Source: a virus. Taken from it: a stretch of 24,928 nucleotides of DNA. Shown here one piece after another: positions 6,856-14,225 of the stretch (position 1 is its first letter; every line of letters begins with the position of its first letter). Below the pieces are notes generated by a model that did not search any database, had not been told where the DNA came from, and saw nothing but the letters and a program-made list of their open reading frames with translations. The DNA is taken from positions 1-24,928 of the IMG/VR virus record IMGVR_UViG_3300031599_000033. The stretch is one strand, 5' to 3'. Both the position numbers and the translations under genes were made by a program.

Positions 6856-6930
6856 AGGGGTGTAGTGTTAATGGTAACACGTTGGATTCCAAATCCAAAA
6901 TTAGCGGTTCGAATCCGTTCACCTTTGCCA
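6856..6930 (+). tRNA. tRNA-Trp (anticodon CCA)
   Basis: A full cloverleaf can be folded. The acceptor stem AGGGGTG pairs with CACCTTT (two G-U pairs), then discriminator G and an encoded CCA at 6928-6930. The D stem is GTGT/ACAC with an 8-base loop containing GG. The anticodon stem is TTGGA/TCCAA with loop TTCCAAA, giving anticodon CCA at 6889-6891. The variable loop has four bases, and the T stem AGCGG/CCGTT encloses TTCGAAT. G73 is usual for bacterial tRNA-Trp. It is the only tRNA gene I find, and it begins two bases after a terminator T run, so its own transcription must come from read-through or regulated antitermination unless a promoter is hidden. Confidence 0.93.
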
Positions 6931-6931
6931 T

Positions 6932-6939
6932 CATAAATA
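6932..6939 (+). promoter_or_regulatory. T4-type late promoter for the 492-residue protein
   Basis: CATAAATA starts two bases after the tRNA CCA end, about 70 nt upstream of the next ATG. Confidence 0.6.
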
Positions 6940-6943
6940 CAAT

Positions 6944-6960
6944 TGTTATAATTAATAACA
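6944..6960 (+). repeat. inverted repeat abutting a late promoter
   Basis: TGTTAT and ATAACA form a 6-bp stem around the 5-nt loop AATTA, starting five positions after the end of the promoter motif. A second AT-rich repeat, ATATAA…TTATAT, follows before the ribosome site. Confidence 0.5.
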
Positions 6961-7007
6961 CAGTATATAATAAACTTTATATGTCGCAATGAATAGGAGA
7001 AAATCAT

Positions 7008-8486
7008 ATGCCGTCAACAATCCCTTTCGATTCAGGTTTAGTATTAGGCAACATAGTTGACCCAAATCAAATTAAACTATTGAATACAATCGCACAACAA
7101 CAAGAACCAGTAAATGAAGCTGAAGAAAAATTAAATGCATTAATTACTTCAAAGCATAAGTTAGATATGACTATGCAAGAAATGATAAATTCAAATGTAC
7201 CCAAAGGAGCTTTGGGAAAGTTTGCTGAATCAATTACTAAAACAGAAGAAGGTTTAACCCAAGCCGCAACTGAGTATGGTGCTGCAGTATTAAAGCAACA
7301 GCCTTTAATTCAGAAAGCTAAATCAGATGCACACAAAGCAGGTGGACAAATTCAATCTCACCCAGAGAGTCCAATAGACTGGGAAAAATCCCAAATTAAA
7401 AAATTAGCACTCAGCTCAGATACAATGATTACTGATGCTCAATTTATTCGTAACGAAAACGAAGATGATTATTCAGGCGCACACGCCGAAGCAACAGCTA
7501 CAGCAGCATCTGGAAGTGTCAAATATATATTTGGCCCAAAGATTAGTGCTAGTGTAGCTAGATCAGTAAAAAGTTCAACACTTGCTCAAACTTCAAAGCA
7601 TAAGATTGCAGGAACACTAGTAATTACAGCTACGTGTACTCATAAGATATCAGAAGTATTTGCTCCGTTTGTAATGGACCCAATAAAAGCAGTAACAGCA
7701 TGGAATGCGTTGATGCCTGATAAAATGAATTCACCAGAAGAAATTACAGCCGCAGCAAGCGTACCAGCTAAAGCTGGTGAAGTACTGTCTCTTCTTTCAG
7801 GACAAACAGTAGGTAGTTCGTTTGTTGGAATGGTACACGTACTACAAGTTGAAGAAACAAAATCAGCACAGAGTTCAGCAGCAGTATCAGCACAAGCTAA
7901 AGCAGTACTGGAATTTGGAGCATTTTATGCACACGGAAAAGGTGAATTTGGATCCGATGCAGAATTTAGCAATAGTGTTAAGAGTATGTTAAGTAATTCA
8001 GAATTATCATCACACTGTTCGCTTGTAACAATGGGACTTATCCCTTCGTTAAAAAGTAATCAAGTCAAGACTAGTATCAGTCAGTTAAAACCATCAGCAA
8101 GTGAAGTAATGGAACAACTTGGAGCAATTCAAGGTTCTACTAGTTCAACAGTAAATAGTATATCTAGCGATGCAAACGCAGCCAAAGCAGGCGCTCAAGC
8201 TATATCGTTAAACAATAGTTATATTACTGGAGTTGTTTCTAACTTGTCAACAGTTGATAATGATAATAATAAGATTATTGATGTTAACTCGTTAATGACA
8301 GCATTTGATGATTACGTTGTTAAAGCCGCAGCAGGCGATTGCGGAATCCCTATTAACTTCTTTATTAAAGAAGTCACTAAGCCGGATATTGCAAAGTCAT
8401 GGTTGCACAAATTTAGCCCACAAGAAAATTGGCAAAATAATGCATCGGGCGGAGAAGGTGGTGAAGCCACAGTAAAAGACAAATAA
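7008..8486 (+). CDS. unrecognised 492-residue protein behind the capsid genes
   Basis: A soluble-looking protein with its own late promoter, a good ribosome site (TAGGAGAAAATCAT before ATG) and its own terminator. The N-terminal 110 residues are helical and charged (LNTIAQQQEPVNEAEEKL…). The middle (about 190-300) looks like a mixed alpha/beta domain with HKIAGTLVITATCTHK, FAPFVMDPIKAVTAWN and SSFVGMVHVLQVEE. The C-terminal third is rich in Ser, Asn and Ala. There are no catalytic signature, signal peptide or membrane helix I can name. Expression with late genes suggests a virion or assembly role. The CTHK…PFV.D..KA...WN block reminds me of uncharacterised fungal proteins; this is a memory, not a database match. 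I do not assign a function. Confidence 0.85.
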   Translation: MPSTIPFDSGLVLGNIVDPNQIKLLNTIAQQQEPVNEAEEKLNALITSKHKLDMTMQEMINSNVPKGALGKFAESITKTEEGLTQAATEYGAAVLKQQPLIQKAKSDAHKAGGQIQSHPESPIDWEKSQIKKLALSSDTMITDAQFIRNENEDDYSGAHAEATATAASGSVKYIFGPKISASVARSVKSSTLAQTSKHKIAGTLVITATCTHKISEVFAPFVMDPIKAVTAWNALMPDKMNSPEEITAAASVPAKAGEVLSLLSGQTVGSSFVGMVHVLQVEETKSAQSSAAVSAQAKAVLEFGAFYAHGKGEFGSDAEFSNSVKSMLSNSELSSHCSLVTMGLIPSLKSNQVKTSISQLKPSASEVMEQLGAIQGSTSSTVNSISSDANAAKAGAQAISLNNSYITGVVSNLSTVDNDNNKIIDVNSLMTAFDDYVVKAAAGDCGIPINFFIKEVTKPDIAKSWLHKFSPQENWQNNASGGEGGEATVKDK

Positions 8487-8506
8487 AATAAGCAATGCTT
8501 ATATTT

Positions 8507-8534
8507 AAAAAGACACTTAGGTGTCTTTTTTTTT
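8507..8534. terminator. bidirectional terminator between convergent genes
   Basis: AAAAAGACAC pairs with GTGTCTTTTT across a TTAG loop, with T runs on the right of the + strand and on the equivalent side of the - strand. It ends both the forward 492-residue gene and the reverse small-gene cassette, whose last stop codon is three bases away. Confidence 0.85.
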
Positions 8535-8536
8535 GG

Positions 8537-8701
8537 CTAACTTTCTGTTTCTTGTGTTTTAAGCCACTCGAGGTACGCTGGTATCTTAGGGCATACTTCT
8601 TCGTGTGCATACATAGCTTCTTCAGTATACATTTTGTTGCAAGCTATACATTCATAAATTTCATCTGCATGAATAATGTTTAGCTTACCAGCTTGTATCA
8701 T
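8537..8701 (-). CDS. 54-residue C2HC zinc-finger-like protein
   Basis: On the reverse strand, ATG (8701-8699) overlaps the preceding gene's TGA in a classical ATGA junction. The ORF encodes MIQAGKLNIIHADEIYECIA, then CNKMYTEEAMYAHEEVCPKI, and ends in PAYLEWLKTQETES. Cys18-x2-Cys21-x11-His33-x3-Cys37 forms a compact C2HC (or C2H2-like) zinc-binding motif. The fold type suggests nucleic-acid or protein binding; the target is unknown. The four-base overlap, the motif, and the terminator just after the stop argue that it is a real gene despite its size. There is only a weak ribosome site (AAAGG), so translation is probably coupled to the upstream gene. Confidence 0.75.
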   Translation of the reverse strand: MIQAGKLNIIHADEIYECIACNKMYTEEAMYAHEEVCPKIPAYLEWLKTQETES

Positions 8702-9135
8702 ATCAAACCTTTTACTTTCGCAACCCCAAAAAATACACCAGCTATAGCTAATATTAAGAAGATACCAGCACTCAATGCAATAGTCATTGTAGACTGGGTA
8801 GCTTTAGCGTTAGCTTTCTTTCGATTGGTAGCTTGTATTTTTAAACCTGCATTGTATTGCTTTCTAAATTTACAAAAGTCTACGTAGCCATGCAGTCTTT
8901 GCTTGTTGAGCATAAACTCTAAGTCTCTTTCGTTCTTCTTTAGTTGTTCCTGAGCTTGAAATGCTTCCATAACATTTCCAGTGCCAGCCTTAACTTGTTT
9001 GTTAATTGCTTTTTCAGCACCGAAGTACTTTGTTATTGCTGTGCCTGCATCAGCAATCTCCCTGCCATTGGCAATAGTAGTCTTGATGACCTTAAACGCC
9101 GCATTGGCTATCATTAATTCTGCTAACATATCCAT
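8698..9135 (-). CDS. 145-residue protein with C-terminal membrane segment
   Basis: It starts MDMLAELMIANAAFKVIKTT, with GREIADAGTAITKYFGAEKA near residues 24-43. A charged helical middle follows (EQLKKNERDLEFMLNKQRLH), then a basic stretch (NRKKANAKATQ), and one hydrophobic helix TIALSAGIFLILAIAGVFFG near residues 117-137. The predicted topology is a cytoplasmic N-terminal domain tail-anchored in the inner membrane. AAGGAGA lies just upstream of the ATG. Its start overlaps the upstream reverse gene by 13 nt and its stop overlaps the zinc-finger gene by 4 nt. I recall similar ANAAF..IK..…A...YFGA proteins in many marine phages without known function. A lysis or membrane-remodelling role is possible but unproven. 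Confidence 0.85.
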   Translation of the reverse strand: MDMLAELMIANAAFKVIKTTIANGREIADAGTAITKYFGAEKAINKQVKAGTGNVMEAFQAQEQLKKNERDLEFMLNKQRLHGYVDFCKFRKQYNAGLKIQATNRKKANAKATQSTMTIALSAGIFLILAIAGVFFGVAKVKGLI

Positions 9136-9305
9136 AGTCTCCTTGTGTATTCTTGTGGTATACCATACGGCTCCCTTGACGGCTGTACTACTAGATATTC
9201 CACATTTACCTTATGAGTAGATGGTTCAACTAGTGGCCTTTGGCCCTCTGGTGCTAAGTCGGGTGCTATATGTATTGGATACAGTTCAGCCGGGCTTGAC
9301 CACAT
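9123..9305 (-). CDS. 60-residue unknown protein, first gene of the reverse cassette
   Basis: The product is Pro-rich (MWSSPAELYPIHIAPDLAPE…, ending PYGIPQEYTRRLWIC) with no membrane segment or recognised motif. Its 3' end overlaps the start of the 145-residue gene by 13 nt, and that gene's strong AAGGAGA lies inside it, which is typical of phage operons. There is no clear Shine-Dalgarno. A 17-codon frame just upstream (MFSYTLCIK…) ends in TAATG overlapping this start and could couple translation. Codon use and tight packing support a real gene; function unknown. Confidence 0.55.
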   Translation of the reverse strand: MWSSPAELYPIHIAPDLAPEGQRPLVEPSTHKVNVEYLVVQPSREPYGIPQEYTRRLWIC

Positions 9306-9363
9306 TATTTGTGGTACAAATTCTTTCGTGCTTTAATACATAATGTATAGCTGAACATAGTAG

Positions 9364-9371
9364 TATTTATT
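9364..9371 (-). promoter_or_regulatory. candidate late promoter for the reverse cassette
   Basis: The reverse strand reads AATAAATACTACT, close to the T4 late consensus TATAAATACTATT, about 59 bases upstream of the first reverse-strand ATG. It faces away from the forward promoter at 9427. Confidence 0.45.
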
Positions 9372-9426
9372 TAAAAGCGACATTTTGACAGGTATTTTGA
9401 CTTTCTGTTTTACTTCTAGCAGAAAT

Positions 9427-9434
9427 GATAAATA
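9427..9434 (+). promoter_or_regulatory. T4-type late promoter for the 55-residue orphan gene
   Basis: GATAAATA followed by CATG, 35 bases before the ATG. Confidence 0.6.
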
Positions 9435-9468
9435 CATGTACAATAATAGGAAGTAGTAGGAATATAAT

Positions 9469-9636
9469 ATGATGTCATCACACATTACTCCAGAGTCTGG
9501 AAAACTGGTTACGAAAAGTCCTGTAAAGGCCAAATCATTAATAATGAGCGAGGCCAACGTGCTTCTGTTCTTAACGACCAATAAAAATGCTGATATAATA
9601 TATAAATCTACAAAGAGCCTTGCTAGCGTAGTTTAA
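9469..9636 (+). CDS. 55-residue unknown protein
   Basis: A short gene with a late promoter and an AGGAAT ribosome site; two consecutive ATG codons (9469, 9472) could both start it. The product begins MMSSHITPESGKLVTKSPVK and ends KNADIIYKSTKSLASVV. It is basic, Ser/Lys-rich, with a hydrophobic stretch SEANVLLFLTT in the middle. There is no recognised domain or signal peptide. It lies between the divergent reverse cassette and the giant PKD-protein gene, with another late promoter directly after it. It could be a small virion or host-directed protein; I cannot say which. A frame on the opposite strand over the same bases lacks promoter and ribosome signals. Confidence 0.6.
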   Translation: MMSSHITPESGKLVTKSPVKAKSLIMSEANVLLFLTTNKNADIIYKSTKSLASVV

Positions 9637-9656
9637 AAAACGCTGGTCTAAAAAAG

Positions 9657-9664
9657 AGTAAATA
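9657..9664 (+). promoter_or_regulatory. late promoter variant for the PKD-protein operon
   Basis: AGTAAATA followed by CAA, 40 bases before the TTG start. It matches the late motif except for its first bases. Confidence 0.4.
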
Positions 9665-9703
9665 CAATAGACGCAAGAGCGAAGAATTTGTGAGGTATAT
9701 AAG

Positions 9704-12700
9704 TTGGCAATTAACATTAACCATAGTGCAGGAAAACTTAAATCAGATAGTGATTTAATATTAGATGCTGGCGCATCTAACAACATTGACGTATCTGCTA
9801 AAATAGTTAAAAATGCTTCCGACCCAGTTGATCCTCAAGATCTTGTTACAAAAGTATATTTAGAAACTGCAATTTTAAACGTTGATGCTTCAGGTGATGC
9901 TGATACTGATTCCGTTTTAGAAATTATTGAAAACATTAGAACAGACTCTTATGTTAAGTCTGTTGATTTTGTCTCTGATATTATATCAGGTGGTGCAGGA
10001 TTAACAGCTACTCTAACTATTACTTCAGTAGGTAATCCAAACAAATATACAATTGCTTGGGGTGATGGCAATTCTACTACAGCTACATCAGATTCAACAC
10101 CTACACATACCTATGCTACAAATGCAGGCAGTCCATTTGATGTAAACGTAACAGCGTTTAATGACACTGGAACTGGTGCAGGTAGTTCAGCACAAAAATT
10201 AAGAGAAGATTATATTGCAATTTTCACAGGAGATCCAATTGTTTCATTTACTGCATACGACTCCCTTATAGGAGGAAATGCAATTGCATATTGGAATGAT
10301 GGAGATACTGTATATTTTGAGAATACAACATCAAGCACCACCGGTGCAATAATTCAATATACTTGGGCATGGGGAGACTCATCAGGTGATGACGTAATTA
10401 CTTCAGATAGTGTAGCAGGTGGAGTCGGCGGCGGACGTATAGCCCACACATTTGCCCTTGCATCAGAAACTGATGTTACAAGGACCGTTGCACTAACACT
10501 TGATAATCATAATACTGCAACACCAGCTCTGTTACCAATAGATGATAATTCATCTTATAAGATATATGATACACATACTCCAGACACTGTATCAAACTTA
10601 ACAACAGGTATAAACGAAGAGTCAAACAATGGCTTAACTATTCAGTTTACAAACAATACAGAAAGCACTATAGGAGATTACAGCACATACGGAATAACGT
10701 ATCTGTGGGAATTTGGTGATGGTGCAACTACAACAGTTAATGCAGGAAGTGGACAAGCTGGCGACACTGGTACTTCTATTTCGCACAAGTATACATTAGC
10801 ATCTAATAGTACAGCAGAAGATTTTACTGGAAGACTAAAAGTTATTAGTGATCATACAAGTAGTCCATTCATAAGTTCAGATTTTACAATACATGTTGAA
10901 CCAGATGTTAGAGCAAACATTACAGGTAGCGTTGATACAATTTCAGACCGTACGGGTGATAATCAATATGATGTATATGACGGCGTTGATTATAACAGCA
11001 TAAACAGAGCATTAGTAACAGTAAATAATTTAAGTGAAAATGGTGACAGTCATATATATGATTGGAATGATGCTAGTGCTAATGATATAGAAGCTGGACT
11101 AGCAAGTGTCCAACATGATTTTACAGGCATTGCACCTGGTAACTATGCATTAGATTTTACAGCAACAGGAACACCAGACATAACAGCACAAACAGATACA
11201 GCTAGCTTACCTTTCCAGGTTAATGCAGTTCCATCTGCACCTGCTGGTTTAAGTACAAAAACAATAACATTAGATAATCCAGCAGTAGGTATTAATCCAA
11301 AACTAGCTAGCGGGTTTACTGATAACAGTAGTTCAAGTCCACTAGTTGCTAGTGATTCGTTGAATACTACTGTAGCAAGAAGATATACAAGTGGAACCAT
11401 TGATACAACAATTGCACAAAATGCATATAACGGATTAGCAGGAACATTATCAGCAATGATAAATGGATCAGCAGATGGAACTACTACGTTTAGTAACACA
11501 CTAAACGAAAATGGGATACATGATAGCTTAGTGGTTAGCGGACAAGACGATGCTAATAATACAATAAGTGCTTCAACATATCCTACAGGTTTTTACCAAA
11601 CATTTGATGCAAAAATTAATAAACCTTTTGCAGAGTACCCAACAGGTGTGAATGATGAAAGAATAGAACACAGTAATACAGGTAATACAAACTACGTAAC
11701 CGTTGTGTGTGATGACTTAACTGCCGTACCTACACTTGATATTACTGGTTCGATTCTTTCTGAAAACAATGCAGGAACTTATAGATACATATCGGGCATA
11801 CCTTACTATAACACAGGTAGCCCGACATTGTCAATAAGCGGCATTGAAATTAGTAATTGGATAGGACAAGCGTATACAGATACAAACTTAGTTCTTGAGA
11901 TTACTAATGGTACTAATTCTGAAAACACTACAGGTGCAACAGTTAGTACACAGTTTAAAGGATATGCTGATTTAGAAGACGCAACTTATTTAACTAGTGG
12001 AATTCCACAAGCAAATACATTGACTTACAGCTTTGCAGACCAACTTATTAACATAACAACAAGTAATGTTAAGACCGTTGAGACGCTTAAATTCAAGGCT
12101 AATAACGTCAATGGTAGCTCAAACTACGTAGAGTTGGCAAACACCGCTGTACAGGTGCATACAGCTAATCCTACAGGCATTATAGAGGACAGCATTGATG
12201 TTAGTGCATCTTTAGGAAATGGAGTAATTACAGACAATGGTATTCGTATTGTTGATTTCATTGCTTATGGAACAGATACCCCAACTATTAATAGTGCTAC
12301 TGATTATGCGGCTTCACCATTCACTGGTGCAGTTAGTGTAAGTGGTACACAAGACGCCACAGTAAGATGGGGCGTAGTAGAACACAATACAACAGATTAT
12401 TCTACAGGATTTTTACCAGTAGGACCAGACAGAAGTTCAGACACAGGAACTCAATACTTTACATTTGCATTCCGTAGAAAAGTTGTTGCTAACTTTGATA
12501 TTGATATCACTTCAAGCGGAATTACTGGAATGTGGATAGCAGCACCAGGAACAACAATTGATTCGTCAAGTGGATTAAACGGTTGGATAGAATGTACGTC
12601 ACAATACCAAGGTGTTGGCGTACCAGGAAGTAACACAGCAAATGGCGGTAACGGCGGCAACGGTTGTGCGTTATCGGGTGCAGACGTTATACCAACTGAT

Positions 12701-12838
12701 ACGAATATCAATGCAAGTTATACAATGACACTAGGTAGTGAAAACATGTCTAATGCAACAAACAATGTTGTTTTAGTTAGAATTGGATTAGCAACTGGCA
12801 AAAGTATAACACAGTTACAAGTAGGGGAAGCTAGCTAA
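9704..12838 (+). CDS. 1044-residue virion protein with PKD-like repeats
   Basis: A large, likely tail or fibre-associated adhesin. The N-terminus (MAININHSAGKLKSDSDLIL, then ASDPVDPQDLVTKVYLE) carries the 'DP.DPQD..TK.Y' element common at the start of phage fibre proteins. PKD-like beta-sandwich repeats follow, marked by YTIAWGDGNS with HTYAT (about 86-155), YTWAWGDSSGDD with AHTFA (about 180-265), YLWEFGDGATT with SHKYT (about 300-390) and a degenerate fourth (about 400-495). The C-terminus (GITGMWIAAPGTTID through SITQLQVGEAS) looks like a conserved tip domain that I recall from cyanophage structural (VrlC-like) proteins. The start is TTG at 9704, supported by GTGAGG eight bases upstream and by MAIN-type homology; no ATG fits as well. 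It overlaps the next start in TAATG, so the two are cotranslated. Confidence 0.85.
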   Translation: MAININHSAGKLKSDSDLILDAGASNNIDVSAKIVKNASDPVDPQDLVTKVYLETAILNVDASGDADTDSVLEIIENIRTDSYVKSVDFVSDIISGGAGLTATLTITSVGNPNKYTIAWGDGNSTTATSDSTPTHTYATNAGSPFDVNVTAFNDTGTGAGSSAQKLREDYIAIFTGDPIVSFTAYDSLIGGNAIAYWNDGDTVYFENTTSSTTGAIIQYTWAWGDSSGDDVITSDSVAGGVGGGRIAHTFALASETDVTRTVALTLDNHNTATPALLPIDDNSSYKIYDTHTPDTVSNLTTGINEESNNGLTIQFTNNTESTIGDYSTYGITYLWEFGDGATTTVNAGSGQAGDTGTSISHKYTLASNSTAEDFTGRLKVISDHTSSPFISSDFTIHVEPDVRANITGSVDTISDRTGDNQYDVYDGVDYNSINRALVTVNNLSENGDSHIYDWNDASANDIEAGLASVQHDFTGIAPGNYALDFTATGTPDITAQTDTASLPFQVNAVPSAPAGLSTKTITLDNPAVGINPKLASGFTDNSSSSPLVASDSLNTTVARRYTSGTIDTTIAQNAYNGLAGTLSAMINGSADGTTTFSNTLNENGIHDSLVVSGQDDANNTISASTYPTGFYQTFDAKINKPFAEYPTGVNDERIEHSNTGNTNYVTVVCDDLTAVPTLDITGSILSENNAGTYRYISGIPYYNTGSPTLSISGIEISNWIGQAYTDTNLVLEITNGTNSENTTGATVSTQFKGYADLEDATYLTSGIPQANTLTYSFADQLINITTSNVKTVETLKFKANNVNGSSNYVELANTAVQVHTANPTGIIEDSIDVSASLGNGVITDNGIRIVDFIAYGTDTPTINSATDYAASPFTGAVSVSGTQDATVRWGVVEHNTTDYSTGFLPVGPDRSSDTGTQYFTFAFRRKVVANFDIDITSSGITGMWIAAPGTTIDSSSGLNGWIECTSQYQGVGVPGSNTANGGNGGNGCALSGADVIPTDTNINASYTMTLGSENMSNATNNVVLVRIGLATGKSITQLQVGEAS

Positions 12839-14043
12839 TGGCTATTTCTAATAATCAAAAAATTGACTATCTATTTAAGAAATTAGGTTATGGTAGTACA
12901 AAAACAGACACAAATGCAAATAAGTTAGCGGCTAACGAAAGTATAGCTAGTCCACTTTTACTACGTGGTGATAGAGTATGGGCAGAGTCTGGAAGCATAC
13001 CTGGTGTTAAACCAAATGCTACAACACCCACTGTTACTATTAAAACTGCAATTGAGTGTACTGAAGATATTACAGCAACAGGAAATAGAACCTGGAAAAC
13101 AAATACTATAGATTGGATTACTCCTGAGTTTGGTAGCACATACTTAGTAAGTGTTTATATACATGATGAGAATGATCCCGACAATGCAGAAAGTTTAGCT
13201 AACAAAGTATTTGTTACCGGTAGCGGTAATAGTGACGAATGGTTCTTTGATTACCAAAGTGGTGTACTTAACTTTATTGGTGATAGTCTTCCAAATGGAA
13301 AAACGTTTACAGATAAAAGTGTTTACATAAGTGGTGCAGTTTACGGCGGCCAACTAGGTGTAACAGATCCTGCTGAAACAGCAAATATTAATAATAGTAT
13401 TGCATCTTTACAAACACAAGTAAGTAGCATCTTAACTAATACTGATCCAGCAGTACTTGACTCACTTACAGAAATTGTTTCAGCATTTCAAAGTGCGGAT
13501 AGTGCATTTGCTACATCAACTGACTTAACTAGTTTAGAAGCACTACTAAGAAACGACTTAGCATTACCAGTATCAACAATAGCACCAGCAGAAACATTTA
13601 TTGCAACAGGTTCAAGCAGTACATTTACATTATCAGAAACTCCAGCTACAACAGAAGCAGTTGATGTATATGTTGATGATGTATTACAAAGACCAGACAT
13701 ATTTACTATTACTGGTGATCAGCTAGTATTTACAGACATGCCTATAGCAGGAACAGATGTTTATGTAAAGTATAGATATTCATTCTCACAAACTACTGCT
13801 TTTCCAGATAACTGCATAGAAAACAATCACTTAAAATTGATATATACTAGTAGTCAGTACACAGGTGACAACACTACAAAGGATTACACAATCCAAGCAG
13901 GACATTCTGTTCATAGTGTACTTGTTATTGTTAATGGAGCAGTATTAGCTCCAACAGAATACAGTATAGTTGGTACCACACTAACTATTACTATAGCACC
14001 AGCAACGAGTTCAGTCGTTGACTTTAGGTACATGCCAATTTAA
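12838..14043 (+). CDS. 401-residue tail-fibre-like virion protein
   Basis: Begins MAISNNQKIDYLFKKLGYGS, followed by SIASPLLLRGDRVWAES, an N-terminal module I associate with structural proteins of marine T4-like phages. The middle holds one copy of the fibre motif ILTNTDPAVLDSLTEIVSAF (near residue 197), which recurs in the 1588-residue fibre. The C-terminal part has two similar small beta modules: SSTFTLSETPATTEAVDVYV with RPDIFTITGDQLVF, and TTKDYTIQAGHSVHSVLVIV with PTEYSIVGTTLTI. This suggests internal duplication. It shares the promoter of the PKD protein and starts inside that gene's stop (TAATG). An 8-bp inverted repeat spans its own stop. The role is inferred as part of a fibre or baseplate-attached adhesin. 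Confidence 0.82.
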   Translation: MAISNNQKIDYLFKKLGYGSTKTDTNANKLAANESIASPLLLRGDRVWAESGSIPGVKPNATTPTVTIKTAIECTEDITATGNRTWKTNTIDWITPEFGSTYLVSVYIHDENDPDNAESLANKVFVTGSGNSDEWFFDYQSGVLNFIGDSLPNGKTFTDKSVYISGAVYGGQLGVTDPAETANINNSIASLQTQVSSILTNTDPAVLDSLTEIVSAFQSADSAFATSTDLTSLEALLRNDLALPVSTIAPAETFIATGSSSTFTLSETPATTEAVDVYVDDVLQRPDIFTITGDQLVFTDMPIAGTDVYVKYRYSFSQTTAFPDNCIENNHLKLIYTSSQYTGDNTTKDYTIQAGHSVHSVLVIVNGAVLAPTEYSIVGTTLTITIAPATSSVVDFRYMPI

Positions 14044-14053
14044 TCTAAATTGG
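14035..14053 (+). repeat. inverted repeat spanning a stop codon
   Basis: CCAATTTA and TAAATTGG form a perfect 8-bp stem with loop ATC, covering the TAA of the 401-residue gene. There is no T run, so it is more likely an mRNA 3' or pause structure than a terminator. Confidence 0.5.
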
Positions 14054-14098
14054 TTCCAAAATAAACATAATCATATAGGTTAATAGAGAGCAATTTCA

Positions 14099-14106
14099 TA
14101 TAAATA
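14099..14106 (+). promoter_or_regulatory. consensus T4 late promoter for the giant fibre gene
   Basis: TATAAATA is an exact match to the T4 late consensus, followed by CATTGC. It lies 120 bases upstream of the ATG, leaving a long structured leader. Confidence 0.75.
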
Positions 14107-14111
14107 CATTG

Positions 14112-14142
14112 CGTAGGTTTTATTCTTTTTATAAAATCAACG
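14112..14142 (+). repeat. leader hairpin next to late promoter
   Basis: A 12-position stem (14112-14123 with 14131-14142) with one A-A mismatch and one G-U pair around loop TCTTTTT. It starts six positions after the late promoter motif. Confidence 0.5.
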
Positions 14143-14172
14143 TAGTATGCCTTTTTAAGCAATTGGTATACT

Positions 14173-14197
14173 TATGCGTGTAAAGATTATACGCATA
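14173..14197 (+). repeat. strong leader hairpin upstream of the giant fibre start
   Basis: TATGCGTGTA pairs with TATACGCATA (10 bp, one G-U) around the 5-nt loop AAGAT. It lies between promoter and ribosome site (GGAGA at about 14214) and may protect or regulate the mRNA. Confidence 0.65.
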
Positions 14198-14225
14198 TCA
14201 AATATATTTGATTGGAGAAATCTCT

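Noticed and set aside
8495-8683. 62-codon forward frame rich in Phe and Cys
   Set aside because: It runs through the terminator and antisense to the zinc-finger gene; no ribosome site.
9385-9413. TTGACA with TTTTAC 17 bases later as a host-type promoter
   Set aside because: The -10 matches poorly, and a clear late promoter lies just downstream.
9333-9581. 82-codon reverse frame rich in Tyr and Leu
   Set aside because: It covers the AT-rich promoter region and the forward 55-residue gene, lacks a ribosome site, and its composition looks like translated AT-rich spacer.
14208-14225. Upstream TTG as start of the giant fibre gene
   Set aside because: It would place the Shine-Dalgarno GGAGA inside the coding region; ATG 14226 has ideal spacing.
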